NCBI GenBank assembly: GCA_003427395.1
Contig: BFEA01000322.1
Span: forward strand, 1,672,115-1,725,614
DNA length: 53,500 bases
DNA from: Chara braunii
Taxonomy: Eukaryota > Streptophyta > Charophyceae > Charales > Characeae
Reading direction: 5' to 3'
The position numbers were made by a program, and so were the translations under genes. Below, piece by piece: positions 42,171-51,943 of the stretch. Within the stretch, counting starts at the first letter, position 1. Every line of letters begins with the position of its first letter. The notes beneath the pieces were generated by a model, which saw only the letters and a program-made list of their open reading frames with translations, was not told the origin of the DNA and did no database searches.

Positions 42171-44280
42171 ATGGTTGACGCCCGCAGTGGGAAGAGTACC
42201 ACCCTCCAATATGAGGTCGAGCAGGCCCGGATTGCCGCCATATTGAGAGAGAGAAAGGAGAAGAAGGAGCTCCTTAAGCAGGCAAAGTTAAAGGCCATTG
42301 CAGAGGAGCAGGCGGCGAAGAAGAAGAGATTGGAGGAAGAGATGCTGAGGTTTCAGAAGGAGAAGATGTTGCAAATACAGTTAGAGGAAGAGGAAAGAAG
42401 AAGGGCTGCAGAGGAAGAAGCAGCAGCAGAGGAGGAGGAAGAAGAAGAAGAAGAGCCCCTTGAAAGAAAACGTGGAGAAGAGAGAGGGGACAGTAGTGGC
42501 ACGAAGGAGGAGGACAGATGGAGGGAGAAGAAGATAAGTGAATGGGTGGCTAATTTATCCTTGGGAGAAGATGAAGAGGTACAACTATATGTGCCGCAGG
42601 AGGAGAGGGAGGCGTTTGCCAGGGCACTAGAGCTGATAGAGGATCCCCTGGAACACCAGGCGACAAAAGATGAAAAGTTGGAGTGGAAATTGAAGATGAT
42701 GAGGGAGGAAGCCAGCAGAATAGCAGGGGAGGTTGAACGAGTGCGATCCGGCAGGTAGGAGTTGCAGGCCCAAACGGAAGTTTCTGCCAAGTTAGACAAG
42801 ATGATGGGCTTCCTGGAAATCTTGAGTGAGGCCTGGATGGAGGAGCACCAGGCCCGTAAGGGTCAAGAAGTGACCCTGCAAGCAATGCGATCCAGGTTTA
42901 GGGAATTTGTGAGCGGCGTGGTGGGCCACGTCGGGGCCGAAGTTAGAAGGCTAAGGGATGGCGTAGACAAGTTCTGCGCTGGTGCCATCGAGACCGCCAA
43001 AGTTGTGGCCACAACAGAGGCCACGGCTCGCCCCCGCAAAGAGCCAGTTAAGCTAAAGTTCGCTGACCCATATAGTGGGAAGAAAGAGGAAAATTTCGAT
43101 AACTGGGAGGCTAGTATAAACACGTATGTCTTTTTACAGCATATCGCCCTTGAGGAACAAGTCCTCGTTGCCTCCCACGCCTTAAAGAGACGAAGCAGCC
43201 AGCTTCGCCAGGTCCCTCGCACGTGCCGCAGATTGCGAGCACAACATGATCGCATATTCTAGGCTTACCCCCCTCGCCACTTTCCTTAAACTCCTGCGCG
43301 AGAGGTTTGCTGACATCACTAGAGGCGTTAGGGCCTTCGATAAGCTACAAACCATCCATTCGTGACAGTGGAGGAGTGCGAGAGCACTCAAAGCTGTCAT
43401 GGACGACTTGGTAGCCGTCCCGGACCACGGGGTCATTGAGACCCAGTTGGTTCAATTGTTTTATCGTGCCATGCTAGAACCCTTACGAGGGCACTTCTTT
43501 GACAAGACCCAGCAGCCCAACATCACATATGATGCACTAAGTAGGGAGGTGGTCTTGTTTGAGGCGAGGTCCATGCCAGTTTCCACTTTCTGGCACAAGG
43601 ACTTAGACAAGGGCAAAAAGTGGAAGGGTCGTACCATCTCTGGTCAGGTTAGGGCCAAGGATCATATGATCCTTACATTGGAAGAAGGTGGTACTGACGA
43701 GTTCCCGTACAGTCAGATTGAGTGGGGCCTCCAGGAGGAGGACAGCAGCGTAGGTCAGGGGAGGTCATATGCGGCTGTCGCAGCTGGAGGGAGGCCGCAA
43801 GGTAGAGGAGGAGACCAGGGGCAAAGGGGCCAGGCCATGGGAGGCCGAGGATCGGGCACATATGGGGTTGGCGGTCAAGGGAACTGCCATGCGGGAGGTA
43901 GGGGCCAAGGTCCCCCGTCGAATCGCCAAGCTCCTAGGCGGTCCCCACAGGGACGAGGTGGCAGGTCACCTCAAAGGTCAGGAGGATGGCACCCGGGTTG
44001 GCCACAAGGCCGGCCTTGGGAGGATCTGGGCCTGGACCAAAAGGTTTGGTAACAGCGAATGGAGCAGGGGCAGTGCATTTATTGTGGTGACCCGGCCCAT
44101 ATGATAAAATATTGTCCGAAATCTAGACAGGCCCATTGGGCTGCCCAGGAGTCAAAAGGCAGCCGCTGGTGGGGGTCGCAACTGCCCCTACTATTAGGCC
44201 ATGTGGGGAAGCGAGCGCGCGCTTACAGGAAACTCCCACACCACATGAGCCTTCGACAGAGGTTGCAGGCCCGTGCCTAG
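42171..44280 (+). pseudogene. gag: B gag, with stop codon, frameshifts and zinc knuckle
   Basis: Start ATG 42171 in context CACCATGG. Residues 20-130 are a strongly charged Lys/Glu coiled coil (ERKEKKELLKQAKLKAIAEE onward) with a poly-Glu run. An in-frame TAG at 42756-42758 interrupts it; the frame then continues (LQAQTEVSAKLDKMMGFLEI, KLKFADPYSGKKEENFDNWE) to a frameshift near 43240. A TGA at about 43363 follows, then MDDLVAVPDHGVIETQLVQL and FYRAMLEPLRGHFFDKTQ, the end of the gag domain. After a Gly/Arg-rich stretch (43780-44040) comes the CCHC knuckle CIYCGDPAHMIKYC at 44074-44115. Known role: particle assembly and RNA binding. Confidence 0.86.
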
Positions 44281-44808
44281 TTAGCTGTCCAGAGACTGCT
44301 TGTGTCAGCGTCTCTGTAGGCACGTCCCTCACAAGCCATGGGAGTCCGAGGATCGAGCGCACAGGGGGTTGGCGGTCAAGGGAACCGCCAAGCGGGAGGT
44401 AGGGGCCAAGGTCCCCCGTCGAATCGCCAAGGTCCTGGTCGGTCCCCACAGCGACGAGGATGGCACCCGGGCTGGCCACAAGTCCGGCCTTGGGAGGATC
44501 TGGGCCTGGACCAAAAGGTTTGGCAGCAGCGAATGGAGTAGGGGCAGTGCATTTATTGTGGTGACCCGGCCCATATGATAAAATATTGTCCGAAATATAG
44601 ACAGGCCCGTTGGGCTGCCCAGGAGTCAAAAGGCAGCTGCCGGTGGGGGTCGCAACTGCCCCTACTATTAGGCCATGTGGGGAAGCGACCGAGCGCGTAC
44701 AGGAAACTCTCACACCACATGAGCCTTCGACAGAGGTTGCAGGCCCGTGCCTAGTTAGTTGTCTAGAGACTGCTTGTGTCAGCGTCTCTCTAGGCACGTC
44801 CCTCACAG
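43835..44808 (+). repeat. ~490-bp tandem duplication covering the gag zinc-knuckle segment
   Basis: 43835-44335 and 44336-44808 are near-identical, apart from a ~27-base deletion in the second. Each holds the Gly/Arg-rich part, the CCHC knuckle (second at 44548-44589) and the gag-protease junction. The second copy has TAG (44539-44541) just before its knuckle. Confidence 0.88.
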
Positions 44809-46190
44809 GCGTGGCAGAGGAATTGAAGGAGAGGATGCCTGCCTGGGCCAAGATGAAGAAAGATAGTAAAGGGCAGCTAGTGCTAGTGGATGTAGAAGTG
44901 TTCAGGACTAGAGTAGGGGCCCTTGTAGACTCAGGGGCTACTTGTAGTTACATTAGCCGTAGGGCGCTAAAGAAGTTGAGGCTAGGATTGAAAGTTCAGA
45001 AGTTGGAAGACCCTATAGTTAGTGTCCTCGCAGACAACCGCACTATGCGTGTTGAGGACTACGTAGAGGGAGTCCAAGCGTACTTTCGCCTAGAGAAAGA
45101 TGGGAAGGTGGAGAAAGTTCTCCATTCCCTGACTCTCCTCGTACAGGATGACCTTCCGTTTGACATAGTCCTAGGCATGGACTGGGGAGAGGCAGCAGGG
45201 GCCACACTCCACTTGAGAGAGCATGAGTGTAGGCTCCCTAGTCTGTCAGGCGAGGTTAAGACAGCCCGTTTGTTTCATGTGTCAGGAGTAGATGACTTGC
45301 TGGCACATTGCTGTCTCAGTGCTCCCGTGTTCGTGCGACTAGTGAGAAAGGAGCAATTAGAGGATCAGGTCTTCGTAGTGTATGATAGACCTGTCACTGA
45401 GCCTAATCAAAAGGATAGTTCCACGGATCCAGCCATTGCCAAGCTGCTGGAAGAGTTTAAAGATCTTACAAAGCCGCCGACAGGAGTAGTGTCGCGGCCG
45501 ATCCAGCATAGGATAGAGATAGAGCCTGGCAGTAAAACTCCTAAGGGTGCAGTCTACAGGATGTCCCCTAGAGAGTTACAGGAGCTGCGCAAGCAACTAG
45601 ATGAGCTCCTTGAGAAGGGTTGGATTAGGCCCAGTTCGTCTCCTTTTGGAGCACCAGTTTTATTTGTCCCCGAGAAGGAAGGAGAGTTGCGCATGTGTAT
45701 AGACTATAGGGGTCTGAATGCAATTACCGTTAAGAATGTTGAACCACTGCCCAGGATAGACGATCTCTTGGATAGGGTGCAGGGTTGCATGTATTTCTCA
45801 AAGATAGATTTGAAGTCCGGTTATCATCAGATAGAGGTCCATCCTGATGACCAATACAAGATTGCATTCTGGACTAGATATGGGCGTTATGAGTTTATGA
45901 GGAAGTTCTCGACTATCGCCGCACCCCTTCGCATATTGTTCAAGAAAGAAGCGATCTGGCAATGGGATAAGGACTGTACGTCTGCGCTAAAGAAGTTGAA
46001 GCGCTCGTTGATAGAGTACCCTGTCCTCAAGGTAGCAGATTCGTTGTTGCCATTTGTCGTCACCACGGACGCGAGTCAGTATGGGATAGGCGCCGTGTTA
46101 CAGCAGGATGAGGGCAATGGCTACAGACCCGTAGAGTTCATGTCAGCAAGGATGCCCTCAGAAAAAGGTAGCTACCTCGACGTACGAGAG
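44809..46190 (+). pseudogene. pol: B protease and reverse transcriptase lacking its palm
   Basis: The open frame begins inside the duplication (44610) and continues without a stop to 46274. Protease: [20 protein letters not shown] (D-S-G intact) and [15 protein letters not shown]. Linker: [22 protein letters not shown] fingers: [54 protein letters not shown] and RYGRYEF. It then jumps directly to [17 protein letters not shown], so about 100 residues including FGLTN and YLDD are gone without breaking the frame (junction about 45896-45901). RNase H begins [19 protein letters not shown] cannot be active. Confidence 0.9.
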
Positions 46191-47702
46191 AGAACTCTAT
46201 GCTCTCAGGCAGGCTTTAGAACATTGGAAGCATTACCTGCTTGGGAGGCAGAAAAAGGTGTATTCAGACCATGAGACGCTTAGATGGCTGAAGACACAGG
46301 CCAAAATGACACCTAAGTTGACTAGGTGGGCCGCTGAGATAGACCAATATGACTTTGAGCTCAAGCCAGTGAAGGGCAAGTACAATGTAGTTGCGGATGA
46401 TGCTCTGAGTAGGAGGTCAGACAACTTTGGAGCCATAGTTCACTATCTAAACATAGGGCGTGACCTGCAGGAGAAAGTTAGACAGGCGTATGCGCAGGAC
46501 CCTATCTATAGCGACCTCCTTAAGAAGGTCAAGGAGGCCGAAGAGACTGAGCCAGATTACCGCACTACAGAGGGTTTGTTATTCGAGAAGACTAATGTAG
46601 CAGACCGCCTATGCGTTCCCAACAGTGAGGAAATTCGCAGTTTGATCCTAGGGGAGTGTCATGATATAGAGGGACACTTCGGTTGGCAAAAGACTTTAGC
46701 CAATCTTATGCACGCGTACACATGGCTAGGAATGAAAAACGACTGCATAGAGTATGTCCGCAATTGTAAAGTCTGTCAGAGGAACGAGACTATTACGCGT
46801 GCCCCTCTAGGTCTTCTCAGACCCTTGCCTATTCCAGACCAGCTTGGAGATTCAGTCTCCATTGACTTCATGGATGCCGGTGTCAAGAGTAGGCACGGCA
46901 AGAGCCAAACCATGGTTGTTGTTGATAGATTTAGCAAGTATGCTATTTTTGTCCCTTTGCCTGTAGAGGCGCGTACATAATTAGTTATTCAGAAGTTTTT
47001 CTATTTCTGGGTTAGCGAGCATGGCGTCCCATTGTCTATTGTTAGTGATAGAGATACCCGCTTCACGAGTCAGAACTGGCAGGAACTGATGAGAGTATAT
47101 GGGTCCAAGTTATTGATGTCGTCTGGCCGCCACCCTGAGACCAATGGTCAGACAGAGCAGATGAACAAGATCCTGGAGCAAGTTTTGTGCATGTACATTA
47201 GACCAGATCAAGTCAACTGGGACAGGATGTTGCCCAAGGTAGCCAGTGCGTACAATAGCAGCGTGCATTTGTCCACCTGTCGCACTCCCAACGAGTTGCA
47301 CAAGTCCTTTAGACCACGTAGACCGTTTGAGGGGCTTAACCGGGATCAGATTCACAGGCTACCGCCCGGTACCAGGGAGTTTGCGATACAGCATGAGAAA
47401 GAGATAGCCACTGTTGTTGAGAACCTCAGGAAGGCCCAACACCGAATGATAGAACAGGCTGATAAGCACCGTCGCCCATCACGGTTTCAGGTAGGCGACC
47501 TGGTCTGGGTCAAGTCTAAAGAGTTTGCGCCTGAGGAGAACATCTCGCAGAAGTTACTGCCCGCGTATAGAGGACCGTGGCCAGTTCTAGAAGTTACGGG
47601 CGGAGAGGATGGACCGTCTTACACCATAGAGATCCCAGCACACCTCCACACCTACCCTATCGAAGTTGTTGTCGTGTGTCACAAGTCAACAGTTTCCATC
47701 TA
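46190..47702 (+). pseudogene. B RNase H end and integrase
   Basis: A frameshift near 46185 moves RNase H into the frame open from 46258: [20 protein letters not shown], ending DDALSRRSDN. Integrase follows: zinc finger GHFGWQKTLANLMHAYTW with NCKVCQRNE, SVSIDFMDAGVKSRHGKSQ (D), VVVDRFSKYAIFVPL. A TAA at 46978-46980 interrupts, then VSEHGVPLSIVSDRDTRFTS (D) and SSGRHPETNGQTEQMNKILE (E), FQVGDLVWVKSKEFAPEEN, and a frameshift at about 47660 where PVFH-type sequence is expected. All three catalytic residues are visible, but two interruptions remain. Confidence 0.9.
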
Positions 47703-47964
47703 GACGGTCCATGATCCCTCCAGACATGGACGGAAGATATGGCATTGGCGGCATTGTAGGTGAAGATGTGTTCAGAACAGGAGGTAGAGGTGGTCCACAA
47801 AAGTAGTATAAGGTCCGGTTTGCTTACCAGGAACCGGAGGATGACCGCTGGTTCACTAGAGCAGAACTTCTAGAGACAGCTCCCGATATAGTTAGAGCCT
47901 ATGAGAGAGATCATAAAGGTAAAGGTCCTGCCTTGGACTGAGTTATTCTCAGAGGACCTCGAAT
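47703..47964 (+). pseudogene. B chromodomain-like tail
   Basis: MIPPDMDGRYGIGGIVGEDV then YKVRFAYQEPEDDRWFTRAE and LLETAPDIVRAYERD, split by a TAG at about 47804. It matches the tail of B' and is analogous to the tails of E1, E2 and E. Confidence 0.78.
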
Positions 47965-47979
47965 TTAGGCCGGCGGGAG
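47965..47979 (+). promoter_or_regulatory. B polypurine tract
   Basis: TTAGGCCGGCGGGAG directly before the 3' LTR TG. Confidence 0.7.
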
Positions 47980-48985
47980 TGAAACGGTATTCACCAATTC
48001 GCAGTAGCTGATGCAGATCCCAGGGCTCGATCTCTACCTTCTTCCCCCGAATACAACGTACGGTCATTATAGCTGTATCTAGACTGAAAAGTGCCTCAAA
48101 TACAGCTATAATGACCGTACGTTGTATTCGGGGGAAGCAGGTAGTCCCCACCTTACCTATGTACAGTATCTGTGTCGACCCTTAGAGTTGAACCAGTGAC
48201 TGTAGGGTCCATAGGTAGCAGGGGTTCGATCTATAGACCTGTCGAGTAGGAGTCTCAGTCAGGTCTAGAAGTCGTAGCTGTAACCTTCTTGAAGGGTCAA
48301 GGTCGTAGCTGCTACAGTCCAGAAAGGTCAAGGTCGTAGCTGCTACAGTATCGAAAGGCCAAGTCTACGGCCTTCCAGAAGGTCCGAGTAGTGGCCTTTC
48401 GAAGTTGCCCACGTTTAGAGGTGAGGCATGTGGGCAAGTGGTGGAAGTCTACCGTGCTAAGTCAACAGTCCCAGTCCCCAGTCAGTCCTGGCCCAGTCAA
48501 GCAAGTACCGCATGGGACTGTGTGCACTTCGGGCATGGGAAAGGGCCAAACCAACGAGCTGCAGAAGTATAAATCAAGAGGCAGCGCCCAGTCATTCATT
48601 CATTCCTGCGTGAGCCATGCGGAAGCGGTGCCACAGGCGACTTGTGTGAGGTGGTCTGCAGTGAGCCCGAGGACGAAGTGGGCGAGAGAGGAGTTAGCCA
48701 TAGCGATAGGGTAGTAGCGGTCATAGCCGCCATAGCTGTAGGTAGAGTGCAGTTTGAGTGTGTGGGTGTGTTCTGAGTATCGCGTGTGGGATATCCAGGG
48801 TGATCCTGTGTATGCGAACAGAGAGTTGTGTGGGCGCTGAGTCGCCATAGCCATCGAAGTGAACTTGAATCTGAACTGTGTTCTCGGCTACCATATCTCT
48901 GAGTTCTGAGTGGGCGCTTGTCGCCAGTTTGCTGCGCACCTGTTTGCATGCATGAGAAGTGTGAATGAGAGCGAGTCTGATTGCA
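47980..48985 (+). repeat. B 3' LTR
   Basis: 1006 bp. It differs from the 5' LTR by a 105-bp MITE with TA duplication and by one extra 36-bp GGTCAAGGTCGTAGCTGCTA unit (about 48285-48352). TATA box at 48568-48574. Confidence 0.93.
48037..48141. mobile_element. 105-bp MITE with 42-bp terminal inverted repeats and TA duplication
   Basis: Arms 48037-48078 and 48100-48141 are inverted copies with a single mismatch (CCTTCTTCCCCCG against CCTGCTTCCCCCG), around a 21-base centre. TA lies on both sides (48035-48036 and 48142-48143), and the 5' LTR shows the empty site with one TA. TA target choice is the Tc1/mariner (Stowaway-like) signature. Confidence 0.88.
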
Positions 48986-49317
48986 GGGGAACCAAGGTTG
49001 AATTAAAAAAAAAACGGGTCATATTGATGTTTCATATTTAAGAAGGAAAAAGGCGGCCCATGGCAGTTCACGGTGGGTCTGGACAGCCGGAATGGCGTAA
49101 AGTTGGGGCCTGGTCCGGCTGGGTGCAGTTGGGCATTTTTTCAGGTTGCTGGCCGGGCCGGGTGCCGTTTGGAAAATCTGCAAAAACCCGCTATCCAGTT
49201 TGGACAGCTTACCAGAATTGTTTTTTGCAGTTGGGGCTGGGTAGAGTTGTAGGTTTTTTTGCAAACCAGATTTGGGTCGGATCCAGTTCACAACATACAC
49301 AAAGATTGCGAGCACTG
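48986..49317. other. hAT right part
   Basis: Begins with the B target duplication GGGGA and contains GGCTGGGTGCAGTTGGGC-type GC-rich words and GGAAAATCTGCAAAAA, the latter also in the left part (about 40518). Ends with the inverted repeat GATTGCGAGCACTG. Confidence 0.65.
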
Positions 49318-49325
49318 CCATACGG
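49318..49325. repeat. 8-bp target-site duplication of hAT, right copy
   Basis: CCATACGG, pairing with CTATACGG at 39834-39841. Confidence 0.8.
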
Positions 49326-50069
49326 TACGCACAACATTTTGGATGAATGTTACCTTCATCAACTTGATCTGGTGCTTGATCGAACGTGGGGGAACCCAAC
49401 GTGGTTTGGCTAGGACTTCCGGGAATTGGTTGAGAAGGCTTTGGATTTATGGAGGCGGAGGATCCGAGTCAGGTTCAGGCAAATTCATGCTGCAAATTAG
49501 CAGCCAAAGCGATGGAATTTGAAGTAGAAACATTTGGACAAGTAGATGCATTAGAAGGCACGTGTGCAGGGCGAACAAAGGCTATGTACAATTGTACATC
49601 CTCCTTGCGCCGGCGCCAATTTTTGCAGAATTGCATGGCATTGAGAAAAGTCACTGGGATTCGCGCTTCTCATCCAAGAGGACAGGAGCTCGTATCCCAA
49701 GGTGTCTTTGACCATGAACTGTGAGTCCTTCCACGTCGTTTTTCCACATTGGGACTGCAACCAGCCGAAGCCAATAACCGCATCGAAGGGGCACTTGTCA
49801 AGGGCATAGAAGTTCAATGCGTGTGCGGCGGTTTTGCCTTTGTCAAAGGTAGTGCACACAAACTTGACTGCATTTGTGGCAATAACTTCTTTGTTGCCTA
49901 TTTGGGTCCGACAAGGGTTCTGCAACTTCACTTGCTTCATTCCCAAGCCCACCTTGCGAACCCCGTGTCGAGAAAGAAAATTTGCAGTGGAACCACAATC
50001 AACCAAGACGCGAACGTAGCAGTGGTTAATGAGAAGTTTGAAGAAGATCAACTGCAGTCCCTTGAGCAC
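49326..50069 (-). pseudogene. E protease and RT N-terminal linker
   Basis: Minus strand 50069-49551: YVRVLVDCGSTANFLSRHGV gives the protease loop with D-C-G instead of D-S/T-G; FDAVIGFGWLQSQ is the C-terminal protease mark. A shift leads through 49550-49400 to DQAPDQVDEGNIHPKCCAYR, the pre-RT linker, which stops at the hAT insertion point. A replacement of the catalytic Ser is also seen in E1 and may be a clade variant, or decay in both. Confidence 0.8.
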
Positions 50070-51182
50070 GACCGTGTTTCATCTCGGCCCAGTGCTGCAA
50101 GTGCGTGTGGATGTTGATCTCCCTAAAGTCCTCTCAAGGCTCGACATAAAGGATTGGCTCCGCAACAGCCTTGGAATCAGCAGATTAAGGGGCATCAAGA
50201 GAAGGCTGCTGAACGACATCAGATCCCATAGAGGGATCACCATTTACTGGTGCAGCCTCTCTTGTGGTAGAGTGTGCTGACAACAACTCTTAAGCGCGTT
50301 GCAGGTTTCCCTGCAGCTTAAAACACTCGCCGATTGTGCGCCCAGGTAGCTGGCAATGCAGGTAAACATTTCTCTTGAGCCTACTTCTCCATTCACTTTC
50401 GCTGTTCCAAGATTCGATGTTGTCCTTTCTGTACGGCAAGTTCCACATTGGTCCCTATGACCAATGACTGAGTAACTGGGGGCGTCCCCAGCACATCAAA
50501 ATGGGACCGCATGGAGCTGTTCCAAGATTCAATGTTGTCCTTTCCATCAACTTAGACGGAATCCGTGCGGCCTTTCGGTCCACATAGGGAAAGTTGCAAC
50601 TTGGGGCTGCAACAGATCCAGAATTCTCTACACGGCTACTTGCTGCTGCAGCAGCAGCAGTAGCAACAGTGGGGTCTGCCCCTGCTGCAGGCCCCGATAG
50701 GCTGTTGGCCACACTCAGAGTAGAAGAAGACATAGTTAGAGGGGCAAGAATGGACTGATTCGCAGAGCATTAGAAGCAGGGTAGGCAGGAGGGAAGACAA
50801 TATGGGGCTGCTGCAAATTTCCAAACTGCTGCAGCTGGTCGCCGTGCTGCTGTGCTATCCTGGCTATGTCTTCGCGGAGCGTCTTGAGTTCCTCAAACAC
50901 TCACGCGAGCTGGCCAGCATGGTCCTCAACGGCCCGGACATCTACTAGGGCTCTGAGAAGCGGAAAAGTCTTCTCCTCTACCTCAGCGTCAGTCAAGGCG
51001 GGCACGGTGCTGAAGACAGCCTCATGGGCTTTCACTTTGTCTCCCTTCTCCCTCTCCCTCTCCCTCTCCCTCTCTTCTTCTTCCTTCTTCACGCCTTTCT
51101 CATAAAAGAACAGATACTGTGCTTATTCTGCCTCAGAGGCAGCGTCCATCTGCAGCTTCCATTCTACTGTGGACGTCATGAT
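50070..51182 (-). pseudogene. gag: E gag remnant
   Basis: Minus strand start ATG at 51180-51182 gives MTSTVEWKLQMDAASEAE then TAG. Reading on: KGVKKEEEEREREREREKGD (a charged coiled coil from CCCTCT repeats), KVKAHEAVFSTVPALTDAEV. A Gln-rich stretch and ARIPSKL, then SWNSSMRSHFDVLGTPPVTQ across frames, resemble a gag capsid domain. A ~115-bp duplication is present: TTCCAAGATTCRATGTTGTC at 50404 and 50520. It ends in a Ser/Pro linker to the protease. Identified by position more than by strong motif. Confidence 0.6.
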
Positions 51183-51943
51183 GGAGGATGAGGGTTTCAG
51201 TAAGTCTCTCAAGAGGGGTCCGCAAGTCCTCACAACTTCGGCACAAACACTCCCGACACTCAAAAACTTCTCTCTTCTCTCTCTCTCGCTCATTTGTGAT
51301 TGCGTCGAAGCGGGCATTTAAAGAACCCAATGGAAGAAGCTAACTGAAATTCACACAGAAGAGGAGGTAAACCTCCTAGCCGGAATCATTTGAACCGAAG
51401 AGCAGTCATAAGAGAAAAAAATAAAAATAAAAATTCAAGATGAGAGTCCTGATCCAGTGACCCAGCCTGGCCTGATTGAGTAGAAGATCCCCTACTGCCT
51501 ATGAATCCCCATGACCGGGAGTCGCCGCAGTCCTGACTGCGGTGTCCAGTCACGACCGGGAGGCCGCGGTCATGACCGGGGGGTCCCAGTCATGAAAAAA
51601 AAAGGAAAAAACCTGGGCTGCCAGCTGTCCAATGGGGAGACGGAGACGATCAGGGGGGAGTTGTCCGGGATCCCGGACAACGACTTTTTTGCCAAAAAAA
51701 AAAACGGGGGAAAAAAAATTCAGAAACAGTGCGAGGTGTGATGGTGGGGTGTGGGGGGGGGGGGGGGATTGCTTGGGGAGTTCAAATGGAGGGCCCGCTG
51801 CTGCAGTCAGCAACTGCTGCGCATGCAGCGACAGCAGCTGCTTCGTTTGACTCAGCGTGTGGACCATCGGCTCCGGCAGATGCAGCAGGAGTGTGCACAC
51901 ACACAAACACACACAATAATCACGGTCGACGTGCGTCTGTGTG
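51183..51943. other. Presumed E leader then unassigned sequence
   Basis: 51183-51400 is the expected place of the E leader; no LTR end or primer site was recognised. 51500-51690 has palindromic GC patches (CCGCAGTC/GACTGCGG at 51525-51542 and a perfect 22-bp palindrome at 51660-51681) and A- and G-runs. No gene seen. Confidence 0.4.

Larger units (their letters stand above)
40659..48985 (+). mobile_element. B: Ty3/gypsy element inside the hAT
   Basis: 8327 bp with LTRs at 40659-41521 and 47980-48985, TGGTATTGGAGC primer binding site, CGGCGGGAG polypurine tract and a near-match target duplication (GGGGG left, GGGGA right). Gag, protease, RT fingers, RNase H, integrase and chromodomain-like tail are present in order. 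The RT palm with YLDD is deleted and the zinc-knuckle segment is tandemly duplicated. The LTR length difference of 143 bp is fully explained by a 105-bp MITE plus its 2-bp duplication and one extra 36-bp repeat unit in the 3' copy. Confidence 0.92.
39842..49317. mobile_element. Non-autonomous hAT-type DNA transposon, interrupted by gypsy B
   Basis: Terminal inverted repeats CAGTGCCTGCAATC (left) and CAGTGCTCGCAATC (right, reverse complement) lie inside an 8-bp target duplication, and both are hAT features. The insertion splits the E reverse transcriptase, and the RT frame becomes continuous if it is removed with one duplication copy. Without element B it is about 1.15 kb (39842-40658 plus 48986-49317). 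No transposase or dimerisation domain was recognised. Subterminal GGGTGCAG/CAACCCG words and GGAAAATCTGCAAAAA near both inner parts are present. It includes AT microsatellites at 40029-40095. Confidence 0.78.
24837..51320 (-). mobile_element. E: minus-strand gypsy element carrying a nest of insertions
   Basis: In element orientation: gag (about 51182 down to 50110), protease (50069-49551), RT start (49400-49326), an interrupting hAT (49317-39842), RT (39833-39119), RNase H, integrase, chromodomain-like tail, polypurine tract (37006-37020) and a 3' LTR. The LTR is split by element D. Its left end TGTTACGATCC (24837) and right end GGTCATTACA (36679) form the expected inverted TG..CA ends. No 5' LTR was found in the window, so the right boundary is approximate. 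All coding parts are broken. It lies about 600 bases downstream of the lipase exon. Confidence 0.8.

Noticed and set aside
39826-49284. GTCGGATCC at 39826 and 49276 as a 9-bp target duplication
   Set aside because: The second copy lies inside the hAT terminus; the C[T/C]ATACGG pair next to the inverted repeats fits both hAT rules and restoration of the RT frame.
50110-50280. Resemblance of plus-strand peptides near RGITIYWC and RGHSIYWW (52760)
   Set aside because: The first lies antisense to a gag-protease linker of E, the second is inside a SINE-like insert; the similarity is short and probably chance.
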